A stretch of DNA of 54,834 nt from a bacterium (GCA_030427205.1 JAUHXC010000056.1:1-54834); one strand, 5' to 3'. Shown: positions 47,224 through 54,834, numbered from the stretch's first letter. The notes: a model not told the origin generated them from the sequence alone. Made by a program: numbers and translations.

Positions 47224-48501
47224 GTGCTCATCGAGCTGCACATGAAGGGCGTCGGTCCGGCCGAAGAGATGGGGATCGCCTTCAAGCCCCGAATGAACTT
47301 CATCACCGGCGACAACGGGCTCGGCAAGAGCTTCCTGCTCGACGTCGCGTGGTGGGCGCTGACCGGGACCTGGGCCCGCGACATGGCCCGCCCCCGGAGC
47401 GATGCAGCGCTCCAGCCGCGGATCGATGGGCGGCGTTCGAGCACCGCTGCCGGCGACGCGCCCTCGGAAGTCCAAGTCGTCTTCGAACGTGCACTGCAAG
47501 CCTGGGTCTACGAGAAGCGGCCACCGACCTACGCCGATATCGTGGTGTATGCCCGGGCCGACGGCGGCATCTCGATCGCCGACCCGTTCCGGCTCTACCT
47601 GATCTCGGCCGGAAAGAACTTGGAGGGGGTCTCTCACTTCACGGCCGAAGAGCTCCTCGAAGGCCGAGCCCCGAGAGAGGGCGCCCCGCGCCTCGAAGGC
47701 CTCATCCGGGACTGGGCGTCGTGGCAGCGCGAGAAGGGCGAGGCGTACACACAACTGTGCAGAGTCCTCGAACAGCTCTCCCCCGACCCCGACCACGTCT
47801 TGCGGCCCGGTGAGCTGAAGCGGGTGAGCATCGAAGACAGCCGGCACCACCCCACACTCGCGATGCCCTATGGCGTCGATGTGCCGCTGATCCATGCCTC
47901 GGCCGCGATGCGCCGCATCGCATCGCTCGCCTATGCGCTCGTATGGGCCTGGCGCGAGCACCACGAGGCCGCGCAGTTGGTCGCCGCAGAGCCGCTGCGC
48001 TCCATCGTGCTCCTCACCGACGAGATCGAGAGCCACCTGCACCCGCAATGGCAACGCCGGATCGTGCCCGCTCTCCTCGGGGTCATGAACGCTCTCACGA
48101 AGACCGCTGACGTCGCAGTGCAGCTGATCACTGTCACCCATTCCCCGCTCGTGCTCGCGTCGGTCGAGCCGGACTTCGATGCGGTCCGGGACGCCATCTG
48201 GCTTTTCGATCTGAACGACGAGAGCAAGGTCACCCTCGAAGAGTTCCCCTTCACCCGCCGGGGCGGCGCCGACGACTGGCTGACCTCCAGGATCTTCGGC
48301 CTCTACGAGACCGGATCTCCGCGTGCTCAGGAGGCACTGAAAACAGCCCGCCGCCTCCTCCTCGAAGAGAGGCCCGACCCCCAGGCCATCGAGACTGCTG
48401 ACAAGGCCCTCAGACAGACCCTCGGCGGCACCGACCCCTTCTGGATGCGCTGGTCCTACTGGCGTGACCAGCAACTCGGCCGAGGCGAGGACGGCACGTG
48501 A
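47224..48501 (+). CDS. PtuA-like AAA ATPase (SMC/ABC-type, Septu family)
   Basis: 425 aa from GTG 47224 with an excellent GAGGAGG (47212-47218) 5 nt upstream. Motifs: Walker A GDNGLGKS (29-36) right after the first strand pair, Walker B VLLTDEIESHLHP with D266/E267, and the switch His H306 in TVTHSPLVLAS. No Toprim nuclease domain follows, so it is not an OLD nuclease. Size, layout and the HNH partner fit PtuA of Septu-type defence, where the ATPase controls a nuclease. The stop overlaps the next gene (GTGA), so both are translated together. Codon use is less C/G-ending than in the helicase before it, hinting at separate origin. A TATCCT-like box near 47196 may give it its own promoter. Another AAA_15/21-type ATPase role is possible. 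Confidence 0.72.
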   Translation: MLIELHMKGVGPAEEMGIAFKPRMNFITGDNGLGKSFLLDVAWWALTGTWARDMARPRSDAALQPRIDGRRSSTAAGDAPSEVQVVFERALQAWVYEKRPPTYADIVVYARADGGISIADPFRLYLISAGKNLEGVSHFTAEELLEGRAPREGAPRLEGLIRDWASWQREKGEAYTQLCRVLEQLSPDPDHVLRPGELKRVSIEDSRHHPTLAMPYGVDVPLIHASAAMRRIASLAYALVWAWREHHEAAQLVAAEPLRSIVLLTDEIESHLHPQWQRRIVPALLGVMNALTKTADVAVQLITVTHSPLVLASVEPDFDAVRDAIWLFDLNDESKVTLEEFPFTRRGGADDWLTSRIFGLYETGSPRAQEALKTARRLLLEERPDPQAIETADKALRQTLGGTDPFWMRWSYWRDQQLGRGEDGT

Positions 48502-49280
48502 TCCCGGTGCGACTTGCGCCCGAACCGGCTGACTTCAAAGACAAGGTCGTCGACCCCGGGATGCGGGCGCTGCACGAGCGCATCGGCCTCGACCCTCCGA
48601 CGCCTCGAACGGGTGGCCAACCCTTCGGGCGCGCGAAGACGAAGAGCGGCGACCTGATCACCCGCTTCGAAGACCTCCAGCCGAAGCACATGCCCGACTA
48701 CTGGCGCGAGGCCCTCGACGACCTGTACGAGTCCTACGATCGCATCTGCGCCTACAGCGGCTTCTACATCTGCGAGACGACCGGCTGGCGGACTGCCGAC
48801 CACATGGCGCCGAAGTCTGTGCCCGGAGACGGCAGCGGGGCAGACGATGACCCCCACATGGTGTCGATGTCGTCGATCTGGAGCCATGTCTATGAGTGGA
48901 GCAACTACCGCCTCGCATGCGGCAAGCTCAACGCGCGCAAGAGCGACTACCAGGACGTCCTCGACCCTTTCGAGGTCGGCGAAGACTGGTTCGTGATGGA
49001 GTTCTACGGCTTTCAGGTACGGCCGGCACACACGCTGGTCCGAGCCGTGAAGACGCGAATCTGGGCAACGATCGAACGACTGGGTTTGAACGAGCGGCCC
49101 ATCTGGAAGACCCGCGAGAAGCACTACCTCGACTATCTGGCGGGCGTGCCTTTCTGGCACCTCGAGAAGCACTCGCCCTTCGTCGCCCGCGAGCTGACCT
49201 ACAGCCCCGACCTCCTCCGCGAAGAAGACAAGCACCGCGCCCGCCCACCGCGCCTATCCGACCTCCCCCAGGACCCCTGA
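48498..49280 (+). CDS. PtuB-like HNH endonuclease
   Basis: 260 aa from GTG 48498, overlapping the ATPase stop by 4 bp. Residues 83-150 form an HNH/beta-beta-alpha-metal module: RICAYSGFYI, then D101-H102 in TADHMAPKS, EWSNYRLACG with N136, and LNARKSD with N145. This pattern (DHxxPKS, then YEWSNYRLAC, then LNxxKxD) is that of TIGR02646/PtuB-like nucleases. The two zinc-binding CxxC knuckles of many relatives are absent (CAYS and ACGK remain). The N-terminal 80 residues are probably helical and the C-terminal 100 mixed. With the ATPase it makes a Septu-like pair that would cut DNA (or RNA) on infection. The methyltransferase gene starts on the base after its stop, so all three are coupled. Target unknown. 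Confidence 0.72.
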   Translation: MIPVRLAPEPADFKDKVVDPGMRALHERIGLDPPTPRTGGQPFGRAKTKSGDLITRFEDLQPKHMPDYWREALDDLYESYDRICAYSGFYICETTGWRTADHMAPKSVPGDGSGADDDPHMVSMSSIWSHVYEWSNYRLACGKLNARKSDYQDVLDPFEVGEDWFVMEFYGFQVRPAHTLVRAVKTRIWATIERLGLNERPIWKTREKHYLDYLAGVPFWHLEKHSPFVARELTYSPDLLREEDKHRARPPRLSDLPQDP

Positions 49281-52200
49281 ATGGCATCCGACCCCCACGC
49301 CCGGTTCCACGCCCACTGGCTCGGCCTCATCCAGCCATCCGAGGGCCTCGTCCTCTCCATCCCCGTGCTCGTCGACGCGCAGCTCATGGAGCGCCAGCCC
49401 CGCGAGATCCGCGACCGCGCCCGCGAACTGGCCCCCGAGCTGGCCCCTGAAACCACGCCCGCCGGCCCCCGCCGAATCAGCGACCTGCCGACCTTCCTCG
49501 AAGACATCCTCGAGCTCACCGACCAGGACATCGACGCCGACCTGCCCGACGACCTCGCGCTCTACGTCGCCGAAGGCCAGCAGACCCTGCGCCCCACCAT
49601 GGCCCTGCGCGCCATCACCCCCCGCGACGTGCCCGACGACGCCTCGCCCGCCATCAAGGCCGGCGCGGACTACGCCGCCCTCGTCTGGGACATCGACCCG
49701 ACCACCCAGCACACCGAATCCGGCGCCGCGCTCGACCTCGACCGCCCCGAAGACACCACCGGCCCCTGGCGCTACCCGCCCGGCGCCAAGTTCGACCGCC
49801 TGCTGCGGGCCTGCGGCGTGCCCATCGGCCTCGTCACCAACCGCGAGGTCATCCGCCTCGTCTACGCGCCCATCGGCCAATCCAGCGGCTGGATCGACTT
49901 CCGCCTCGGCGACATGCTCTCCACCGGCGGCGGCCCCATCCTCGACGCCTTCGTCGCCCTGCTGCGCGCCGAGCGCTGGTTCGCCGTCGCCGACGACCAG
50001 ACCCTGCCCGCGCTGCTCGCCCAGAGCCGCGAGCGCCAGACCGACGTCACCCACACCCTCGCCGAGCAGGTCTTCAGCGCCCTCGAAGCCCTCGTCGACG
50101 GCTTCGACCGGGCCGACACCCGCGACCCGCAGCGCCTCTTCAGCGCCGCGCTCGCCGCCCGCGAAGGCGAAGACGACCCGGTCTACGCCGGCCTGCTCAC
50201 CGTGCTGTTGCGCCTCGTCGTGCTGCTCTACGCCGAAGCCCACGGCCTCATGCCCGTCGAGCACCCGCTGTACGCCGAGCAGCTCGGGGTCATCGACCTC
50301 TACGACCGCCTCGTCGACGACGCCGGCGCCTACCCCGACGAGATGGACCGCCGCTTCGGCGCCTGGCCCCGCCTGCTCGCGACCTTCCGCGCGGTGTACT
50401 TCGGCGTCGAGTGGCGCGCCGGCCTCGACGACAGCGCGCCCCTGCGCATGCCGCCCCGCCGGGGTGACCTCTTCGACCCCGACCGCTACCCCTGGCTCGA
50501 AGGCCGCCCGACGCCGGGCGCCCACCTGAAGCCCACCGAGAACGCCGCCGTGCGCACCCCGGCCATCGACGACGGCACCGTGCTCGCCGTCTTGCAGCGC
50601 CTCATCGTGCTCGACGGCCAGCGCCTCAGCTACAAGGCCCTCGACGTCGAGCAGATCGGCAGCGTCTACGAGCGGCTGATGGGCTACCGCATCCAGCGCC
50701 TCGACGGCCCCGCCGTCTGCCTCAAGCCCACCCGCGTCTGGATGACCGCCCACGCCGCGCTCGCCGAGAAGGCCAACCAGCGCGCCCGCTGGCTGCAAGA
50801 CGAGGCCGGGCTGCCCCGCGCCGCGTCCAAGCGGCTGGCCAGAGCCATCGCGCATGCCATCAAGGCGGCATCCGAGGCACCGGATGAGTCATCGGCGCCA
50901 TCCGGTGATGCCATGCATGCCATGGTGCTGGACGCCATCGCCGACGAGGCCGGCTATCGCGACCGGCGCAAGCCGCAGGGCGCGCTGGTGCTGCAGCCGG
51001 GCAGCGAGCGCCGCCGCACCAGCAGCCACTACACCCCGCGCAGCCTCTCGGCGCCTATCGTCGCCCGCACCATCGAGCCGCTGCTGGCCACCATCGAGGC
51101 CGCGTCCGGCGCGCCGCCCACCGCCGAGCAGGTCTTGTCGCTGACCCTCTGCGACCCCGCGATGGGATCGGGCGCCTTCCTCGTCGAGAGCTGCCGGTTC
51201 CTCGCCGACCGCGTCGTCGCCGCCTGGACCCGCGACGGCACCGCCGAGCGGCTGGCGGCGACCGTCTCGGACCTGCACCTGCACGCCCGCCGCCTCGTGG
51301 CCCAGCGCTGCCTGTACGGCGTCGACAAGAACCCCTTCGCCGTCGAGCTGGCGCGCCTGTCGCTGTGGCTGATCACCATGGCCCGCGACCTGCCGTTCAC
51401 CTTCGTCGACCACGCCCTGCGCTGGGGCGACTCGCTCGTGGGGCTCAGCCTGGATCAGATCCAGAGCTTCCACTGGGCGCCCAAGAAGCAGCTGACGCTC
51501 ATATCGGATGTCATCCGCCAGACGCTGGAGGAGAGCGTCGAGAGCCGCATGCAGATCCAGGCGCTGGCCGAGAGCCCCGATACCCGGGAGAAGCGGCGGC
51601 TGCTCGACGACGCCGACCGGTTCACCAGGCAGGCGCGGCTGATCGCCGATGTGTGCGTCGGCGCCTTCTTCGCCGAAGCCAAGAAGGGCGCCCGGGAGAA
51701 GGAGCGCAAGCGGCGCATGGCGCTGGTGGAGCGCTGGCTGCGAGACGACCCCGACGACGACGAGGTGCTGCAGATCGACCTCGAGCTGCGGCAGATGCAG
51801 GCCGCGCTGCGGGCGGAGGTGCCGGCGTTCCACTGGATGCTGGAGTTCCCCGAGGTGTTCTGGGCCGAGCGGCCCGATCCGCTGGCCGGCGGGGAGCAAG
51901 GCGTGGCGTGGATGGACGGGTTCGTGGGCAACCCGCCGTTTGCGGGCAAGAACGCGATCTCGGCCGAGAACGGGCCGCATTACATCGACTGGCTCAAGGC
52001 GCTGCATGAAGGCAGCCACGGCAACGCCGATCTGTCGGCGCACTTCTTCCGCCGGGCGGATGCGTTGCTGGGGCCGCATGGCACGCTGGGGTTGATCGCG
52101 ACGAATACGATCGCGCAGGGCGATACGCGGACGACGGGCATCGGATGGCTGGCGAGTCTGGAGCGGGACGAGCCGCGGGTGATCTACGACGCGACGGAGA

Positions 52201-53354
52201 GCACTCAGTGGCCCGGTGAGGCAGCCGTGACGGTGTCGGTGGTCCACATGGCTGTCGGCACAACACAGGGGTGGGTCGAGCCGCTACGACTGGACGGGCG
52301 TATCGTGGATGCATTGAACAGCCGCCTGAGGCCTATACCCGAGCGGCCGGCACCCATGACGCAGAGGGCCAATGAAGACATGGTCTACGTTGGCGCCTAC
52401 GTTCTCGGGATGGGGTTCGTTCTGACACCCGAGGAGCGGACGGCGTTGGTCGAGCAAGACCCTCGAAATGCCGAGCAGACGTTCCCATATCTGGGCGGGC
52501 GGGAGGTCAACAGCAACCCCGACCAGGGCTTCGAGCGCTATGTCATCAACTTCGGCGCCATGACCCTCGAACAGGCTGAGCGCTGGCCTGATCTCATCGA
52601 TATCGTGCGCCGTTTGGTGAAGCCGGACCGAGATCGAAACAACCGCGAAGCATACCGAAGGTACTGGTGGCAGTTCGGCGAAAAGCGCCCGGCCATGATT
52701 GAGGCAATCAGACCACTGGCGCGGTGTCTTGTCACCGCACGCGTATCGAAGCATCTGATGATCTCATTCCAGCCCTCCGATCGGGTCTTTAGCGAACAGC
52801 TCTACGTCTTCCCGCTCGACACGCACGCCCACTTCGCCGTGCTTCAATCCCGTGTCCACGAGCCGTGGGCCCAGCTTCTCTCGTCGTCGATGAAGACCGA
52901 TCTCCGATACTCTGCCTCCGACTGCTTCGAGACCTTCCCCTTCCCGCCCGACATGACCGCCCCCGCCCTGGAGCGAGCCGGCGAAGCCCTCTACACCGCG
53001 CGCGCCGACTACATGATCCGCCACGACCAGGGCCTCACCGCCACCTACAACCAGCTCAAAGACCCCGACTGCCTCGACCCCGAGGTCGAGCACCTGCGCC
53101 ACCTGCACGCCCTCATGGACCGCGCCGTGCTCGCCGCCTACGGCTGGGACGACATCCCCGTCCCGCCCTACGGCACCGCCGACCCCGACGAGCAACAAGC
53201 CTTCGAAGACGAGGTCATCGACCGGCTCTTCGTGCTCAACGCCGCGCGCGCCGCCGAAGAGCAGGCCGCCGCCAAACCCCGCCGCGGCGCCAAGGGCAAA
53301 CGCTCCAAGGGCCAGCCCAAGGACGACCAGACCCTGCCCCTCTGGGGCGACTGA
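49281..53354 (+). CDS. Eco57I-type N6-adenine DNA methyltransferase (DrmMI-like / type IIG-like)
   Basis: 1357 aa. After an N-terminal region of about 560 residues comes the methyltransferase core: HYTPRSLSAPIVARTIEPLL, motif I CDPAMGSGAFLVES (D625), YGVDKNPFAVELARLSLWL and the catalytic NPPF (884-887). The target-recognition part follows (about 980-1220) and a helical C-terminus ends in a Lys-rich tail. It should methylate adenine in a specific site using S-adenosylmethionine. The N-terminal part shows no PD-(D/E)xK motif I can identify, so a fused nuclease is not assured. Size and partner helicase fit DrmMI of class 1 DISARM; a type IIG or BREX-PglX-like enzyme is the alternative. The codon style changes three times along the gene, with an AT-richer stretch at about 52200-52930. 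The ATG directly follows the HNH stop. Confidence 0.82.
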   Translation: MASDPHARFHAHWLGLIQPSEGLVLSIPVLVDAQLMERQPREIRDRARELAPELAPETTPAGPRRISDLPTFLEDILELTDQDIDADLPDDLALYVAEGQQTLRPTMALRAITPRDVPDDASPAIKAGADYAALVWDIDPTTQHTESGAALDLDRPEDTTGPWRYPPGAKFDRLLRACGVPIGLVTNREVIRLVYAPIGQSSGWIDFRLGDMLSTGGGPILDAFVALLRAERWFAVADDQTLPALLAQSRERQTDVTHTLAEQVFSALEALVDGFDRADTRDPQRLFSAALAAREGEDDPVYAGLLTVLLRLVVLLYAEAHGLMPVEHPLYAEQLGVIDLYDRLVDDAGAYPDEMDRRFGAWPRLLATFRAVYFGVEWRAGLDDSAPLRMPPRRGDLFDPDRYPWLEGRPTPGAHLKPTENAAVRTPAIDDGTVLAVLQRLIVLDGQRLSYKALDVEQIGSVYERLMGYRIQRLDGPAVCLKPTRVWMTAHAALAEKANQRARWLQDEAGLPRAASKRLARAIAHAIKAASEAPDESSAPSGDAMHAMVLDAIADEAGYRDRRKPQGALVLQPGSERRRTSSHYTPRSLSAPIVARTIEPLLATIEAASGAPPTAEQVLSLTLCDPAMGSGAFLVESCRFLADRVVAAWTRDGTAERLAATVSDLHLHARRLVAQRCLYGVDKNPFAVELARLSLWLITMARDLPFTFVDHALRWGDSLVGLSLDQIQSFHWAPKKQLTLISDVIRQTLEESVESRMQIQALAESPDTREKRRLLDDADRFTRQARLIADVCVGAFFAEAKKGAREKERKRRMALVERWLRDDPDDDEVLQIDLELRQMQAALRAEVPAFHWMLEFPEVFWAERPDPLAGGEQGVAWMDGFVGNPPFAGKNAISAENGPHYIDWLKALHEGSHGNADLSAHFFRRADALLGPHGTLGLIATNTIAQGDTRTTGIGWLASLERDEPRVIYDATESTQWPGEAAVTVSVVHMAVGTTQGWVEPLRLDGRIVDALNSRLRPIPERPAPMTQRANEDMVYVGAYVLGMGFVLTPEERTALVEQDPRNAEQTFPYLGGREVNSNPDQGFERYVINFGAMTLEQAERWPDLIDIVRRLVKPDRDRNNREAYRRYWWQFGEKRPAMIEAIRPLARCLVTARVSKHLMISFQPSDRVFSEQLYVFPLDTHAHFAVLQSRVHEPWAQLLSSSMKTDLRYSASDCFETFPFPPDMTAPALERAGEALYTARADYMIRHDQGLTATYNQLKDPDCLDPEVEHLRHLHALMDRAVLAAYGWDDIPVPPYGTADPDEQQAFEDEVIDRLFVLNAARAAEEQAAAKPRRGAKGKRSKGQPKDDQTLPLWGD
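50867..50912 (+). repeat. Palindrome inside the methyltransferase gene
   Basis: CACCGGATG (50878-50886) and CATCCGGTG (50899-50907) are perfect inverted arms around 12 nt, enclosed by GGCAT (50867-50871) and ATGCC (50908-50912). It codes a flexible Ala/Ser/Glu/Asp linker and marks the point where codon style changes, so it may be a recombination joint or inserted REP-like element. Confidence 0.45.
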
Positions 53355-53361
53355 GCCCCCG

Positions 53362-53392
53362 CGGCCCGCCGCCGCCCGCCGCCGCCGGGCCG
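53362..53392 (+). terminator. GC stem-loop after the methyltransferase gene
   Basis: CGGCCCG (53362-53368) pairs with CGGGCCG (53386-53392) over a GCC-repeat loop, 7 nt past the operon's last stop. No T-run. Plausible end of the defence operon transcript. Confidence 0.4.
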
Positions 53393-53411
53393 GCCTGTCA
53401 CACAAAACCGC

Positions 53412-53440
53412 TTGACAGAGATCGCCACGCTGGCAATCTC
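53412..53440 (+). promoter_or_regulatory. Candidate sigma-70 promoter for the 301-aa gene
   Basis: A perfect TTGACA (53412-53417) lies after an A-rich patch (cacaaaacc). The weak -10 candidate AATCTC follows after 17 nt (53435-53440). It resembles the AATCCT box used at 12747. The gene starts 56 nt downstream. Confidence 0.4.
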
Positions 53441-53495
53441 GATGGCAGGCAACAACCCAGGCTCCCCCTTCACATCCACCCATCGGAGACGTCCC

Positions 53496-54401
53496 ATGAG
53501 CATGGTCCTCACGACCACCGATGACATCTACCTCGCCGTCAGCGACCTGCTGACCGAAGAGAAACGCAGGCTGCTCGCCCTCACCCTCAACGGCCCGCTG
53601 GCCATCCCCCACCTCGAAGCCGCCGCCGAGCGCCTCGCGGTGCTCACCCGCAAGGGCACCCCCTTCGCCGCCGAGCTCGCCCTCGCCGACAAGCGCCACG
53701 ACATCGGCGCCATCGTGCTCGACTGCATCTGCCAGATCCACGCGCTGCTCGGCGGCCTGCCCGAGTACGCCGAGCTCGCCGAGACCGCCAGCCTGCTGCG
53801 CGACACCCTGTCGATGGACCGCAGCATCATCCGCGCCAGCTACGGCGAAGAGGTCGCCAACGCCCTGCGCAACCGCCCGCTGCTCGACGAGATCGCCGGC
53901 GAGCTGCGCGCGGTGCCCGTCGCCCGCGGGGTCAACGCCCACGACGTCGCCGAGCTCTTCGTCGGCGGCGGCGAAGAGCTCGGGGTCTACCTGCGCAAGC
54001 GGGCCGACGCCGTCGCCGAGGCCCGCGCCGTGCGCGCCGAGAGCGGCTCGAAGAACCTGCTGCACGAGGTGCGCGACCTGCTCCGCCGGGTGCGCGCCAC
54101 CCTCGAGGGCGAGGCGAGCATGCGCGACGACCTGCCCGCCGGCTTCGTCGACCGCGTCTTCTCGGTGCTCGACGCCCGCATCGCCATCGCCGTCGCCCGC
54201 CACAGCCGCAGCGCGTCGTCGGCCGCCGTCGACGGCGAGGGCAACGACGCCAGCGCGCCCGCGCCGCTCGACCTCGACGCCAGCGACGCCCCCGCCGCCG
54301 AGGCCCCCAGCGCCGACGCCCCCGCCGCCGAGGCCCCCAGCGCCGAGGCCCCCGCCGCCGACGCCCCCGCCGCCGACGCCCCCGCCGCCGACCGCGACTG
54401 A
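53496..54401 (+). CDS. Hypothetical helical protein with Ala/Asp/Pro tail, 301 aa
   Basis: Family not recognised. ATG 53496 has GGAG 8 nt upstream; ATG 53502 is possible. Residues 1-245 look helical throughout (LTEEKRRLLALTLNG, DIGAIVLDCICQIHALLGGL, KNLLHEVRDLLRRVRATLEG), without signal peptide or membrane helix. Residues about 262-301 are a repetitive acidic tail made of A-P/A-E/D units (AEAPSADAPAAEAPSAEAPA). It has its own promoter candidate and follows the defence operon by 141 bp, so membership in that system is uncertain. It ends 20 bp before an 86-bp tandem repeat array. In plan it resembles the 307-aa protein at 1209-2132. Codon use matches the helicase gene (mostly C-ending). Confidence 0.72.
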   Translation: MSMVLTTTDDIYLAVSDLLTEEKRRLLALTLNGPLAIPHLEAAAERLAVLTRKGTPFAAELALADKRHDIGAIVLDCICQIHALLGGLPEYAELAETASLLRDTLSMDRSIIRASYGEEVANALRNRPLLDEIAGELRAVPVARGVNAHDVAELFVGGGEELGVYLRKRADAVAEARAVRAESGSKNLLHEVRDLLRRVRATLEGEASMRDDLPAGFVDRVFSVLDARIAIAVARHSRSASSAAVDGEGNDASAPAPLDLDASDAPAAEAPSADAPAAEAPSAEAPAADAPAADAPAADRD

Positions 54402-54421
54402 CCGCGCGGCCCGCTGCGCGA

Positions 54422-54834
54422 AGTCGACCCCCGACCCCGCCACCCGGCGGTCGCCGACCAGACATCACGCCGCCGCCGGCGCCTTCACCCGCCGCCGTCC
54501 GCCAAGAGTCGACCCCCGACCCCGATACCCCGCCGCTCGCCGACCAGAATCTGCGCCGCCGCCAGCGCCTTCACCCGCCGCCGTCCGCCGCGAGTCGACC
54601 CCCGACCCCGCCATGCCGCCGCTCGCCGACCAGAAATCACGCCGCCGCCAGCGCCTTCACCCGCCGCCGTCCGCCCGAAGTCGACCCCCGACCCCGCCAT
54701 GCCGCCGCTCGCACACCAAAATCTGCGCCGCCGCCAGCGCCTTCACCCGCCGCCGTCCGCCCGAAGTCGACCCCCGACCCCGATACCCCGCCGCTCGCCG
54801 ACCAGAAATCACGCCGCCGCCAGCGCCCGCGCCG
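54422..54834. repeat. 86-bp tandem repeat array, runs off the window
   Basis: Units begin AGTCGACCCCCGACCCCG at 54422, 54507, 54593, 54679 and 54765. Spacing is 85, 86, 86 and 86 bp, and the fifth unit is cut by the window end. Every unit also contains the CGCCGCCGCCAGCGCC and TTCACCCGCCGCCGTCCGCC blocks. Copies differ at a few sites that come in two forms each (GATACCCC or GCCATGCC; AATCTGCG or AAATCACG), shuffled between units. There are no unique spacers, so it is not CRISPR. Because 86 is not a multiple of 3, no frame stays in register, so it is non-coding. Confidence 0.92.

Noticed and set aside
47193..48474. Minus-strand frames opposite the ATPase gene
   Set aside because: No motif or ribosome site; the plus strand has Walker A, Walker B and switch His in one frame with a strong ribosome site.
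49254..50855. Minus-strand frame rich in Gly/Val/Asp/Glu opposite the methyltransferase start
   Set aside because: This composition is the antisense image of C-ending Ala/Asp/Leu/Arg codons and shows no domain.
54422..54834. Possible CRISPR array (regular 86-bp spacing near defence genes)
   Set aside because: The whole unit is repeated with only scattered substitutions. There are no unique spacers of constant size between short repeats, and no cas genes.

Overview
The window is very GC-rich DNA packed with long genes. It looks like a chromosome segment from a large-genome, predatory-type bacterium of the Myxococcota / former Deltaproteobacteria (myxobacteria, Bradymonadia and relatives). This rests on gene content only: eukaryote-like Ser/Thr kinases fused to AAA ATPases, an FHA/sigma-54 activator, Cys-rich secreted proteins with thrombospondin-type-3 and MopE-type calcium loops, a (Gly-Glu)n linker before a MYXO-CTERM-like tail, and Gly-rich lipoproteins. 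Most genes use strongly G/C-ending codons. A few stretches (12.8-16.0 kb, 47.2-49.3 kb, 52.2-52.9 kb) are visibly more relaxed and may have another history.

Layout. 0-2.1 kb: the 5' end of a RAYT-like transposase running off the left edge, an array of degenerate 42-bp repeats with a long inverted repeat, and an unknown 307-aa protein. 2.4-7.1 kb: a kinase/ATPase/TPR signalling protein divergent from an FHA + sigma-54 activator. 7.3-12.6 kb: a membrane sulfatase, a sodium/solute symporter, an OmpA/EF-hand lipoprotein and a 43-aa membrane peptide. 12.8-19.7 kb: an unrecognised multi-pass membrane protein, then convergent an RND efflux pump behind a small ribbon-helix-helix-like protein. 20.3-32.6 kb: an amidohydrolase lipoprotein, a giant hybrid Ser/Thr + histidine kinase that appears to start at CTG, and a secreted Cys-rich MYXO-CTERM-like protein. 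32.8-36.7 kb: a fused 2-oxoacid dehydrogenase E1 divergent from a choline dehydrogenase (betA).

36.8-42.9 kb: a tightly coupled four-gene minus-strand operon consisting of an AAA ATPase of the contractile-injection-system (eCIS) type, a protein with the eCIS-core (DUF4157) HExxH domain, a HEAT-like lipoprotein and a degenerate Ser/Thr kinase. No sheath, tube or baseplate genes are present. The operon lies between two copies of a 21-bp sequence, the 3' end of betA including its stop codon. The second copy is fused to a truncated SIR2-like reading frame, so the whole block may be an inserted cassette.

43.6-53.4 kb: a four-gene plus-strand operon that is the strongest candidate for an unusual system. 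It encodes a DrmD-like SNF2 helicase (class 1 DISARM type), a PtuA-like ATPase and a PtuB-like HNH nuclease (Septu type) joined by a GTGA overlap, and an Eco57I-type adenine methyltransferase starting directly after the HNH stop. The DISARM core proteins DrmA, DrmB and DrmC are not in the window. It reads as a helicase/methyltransferase anti-phage system with a Septu-like nuclease module embedded in it. Right of it are a 301-aa protein of unknown function with an acidic Ala/Pro tail and an 86-bp tandem repeat array that runs off the window.
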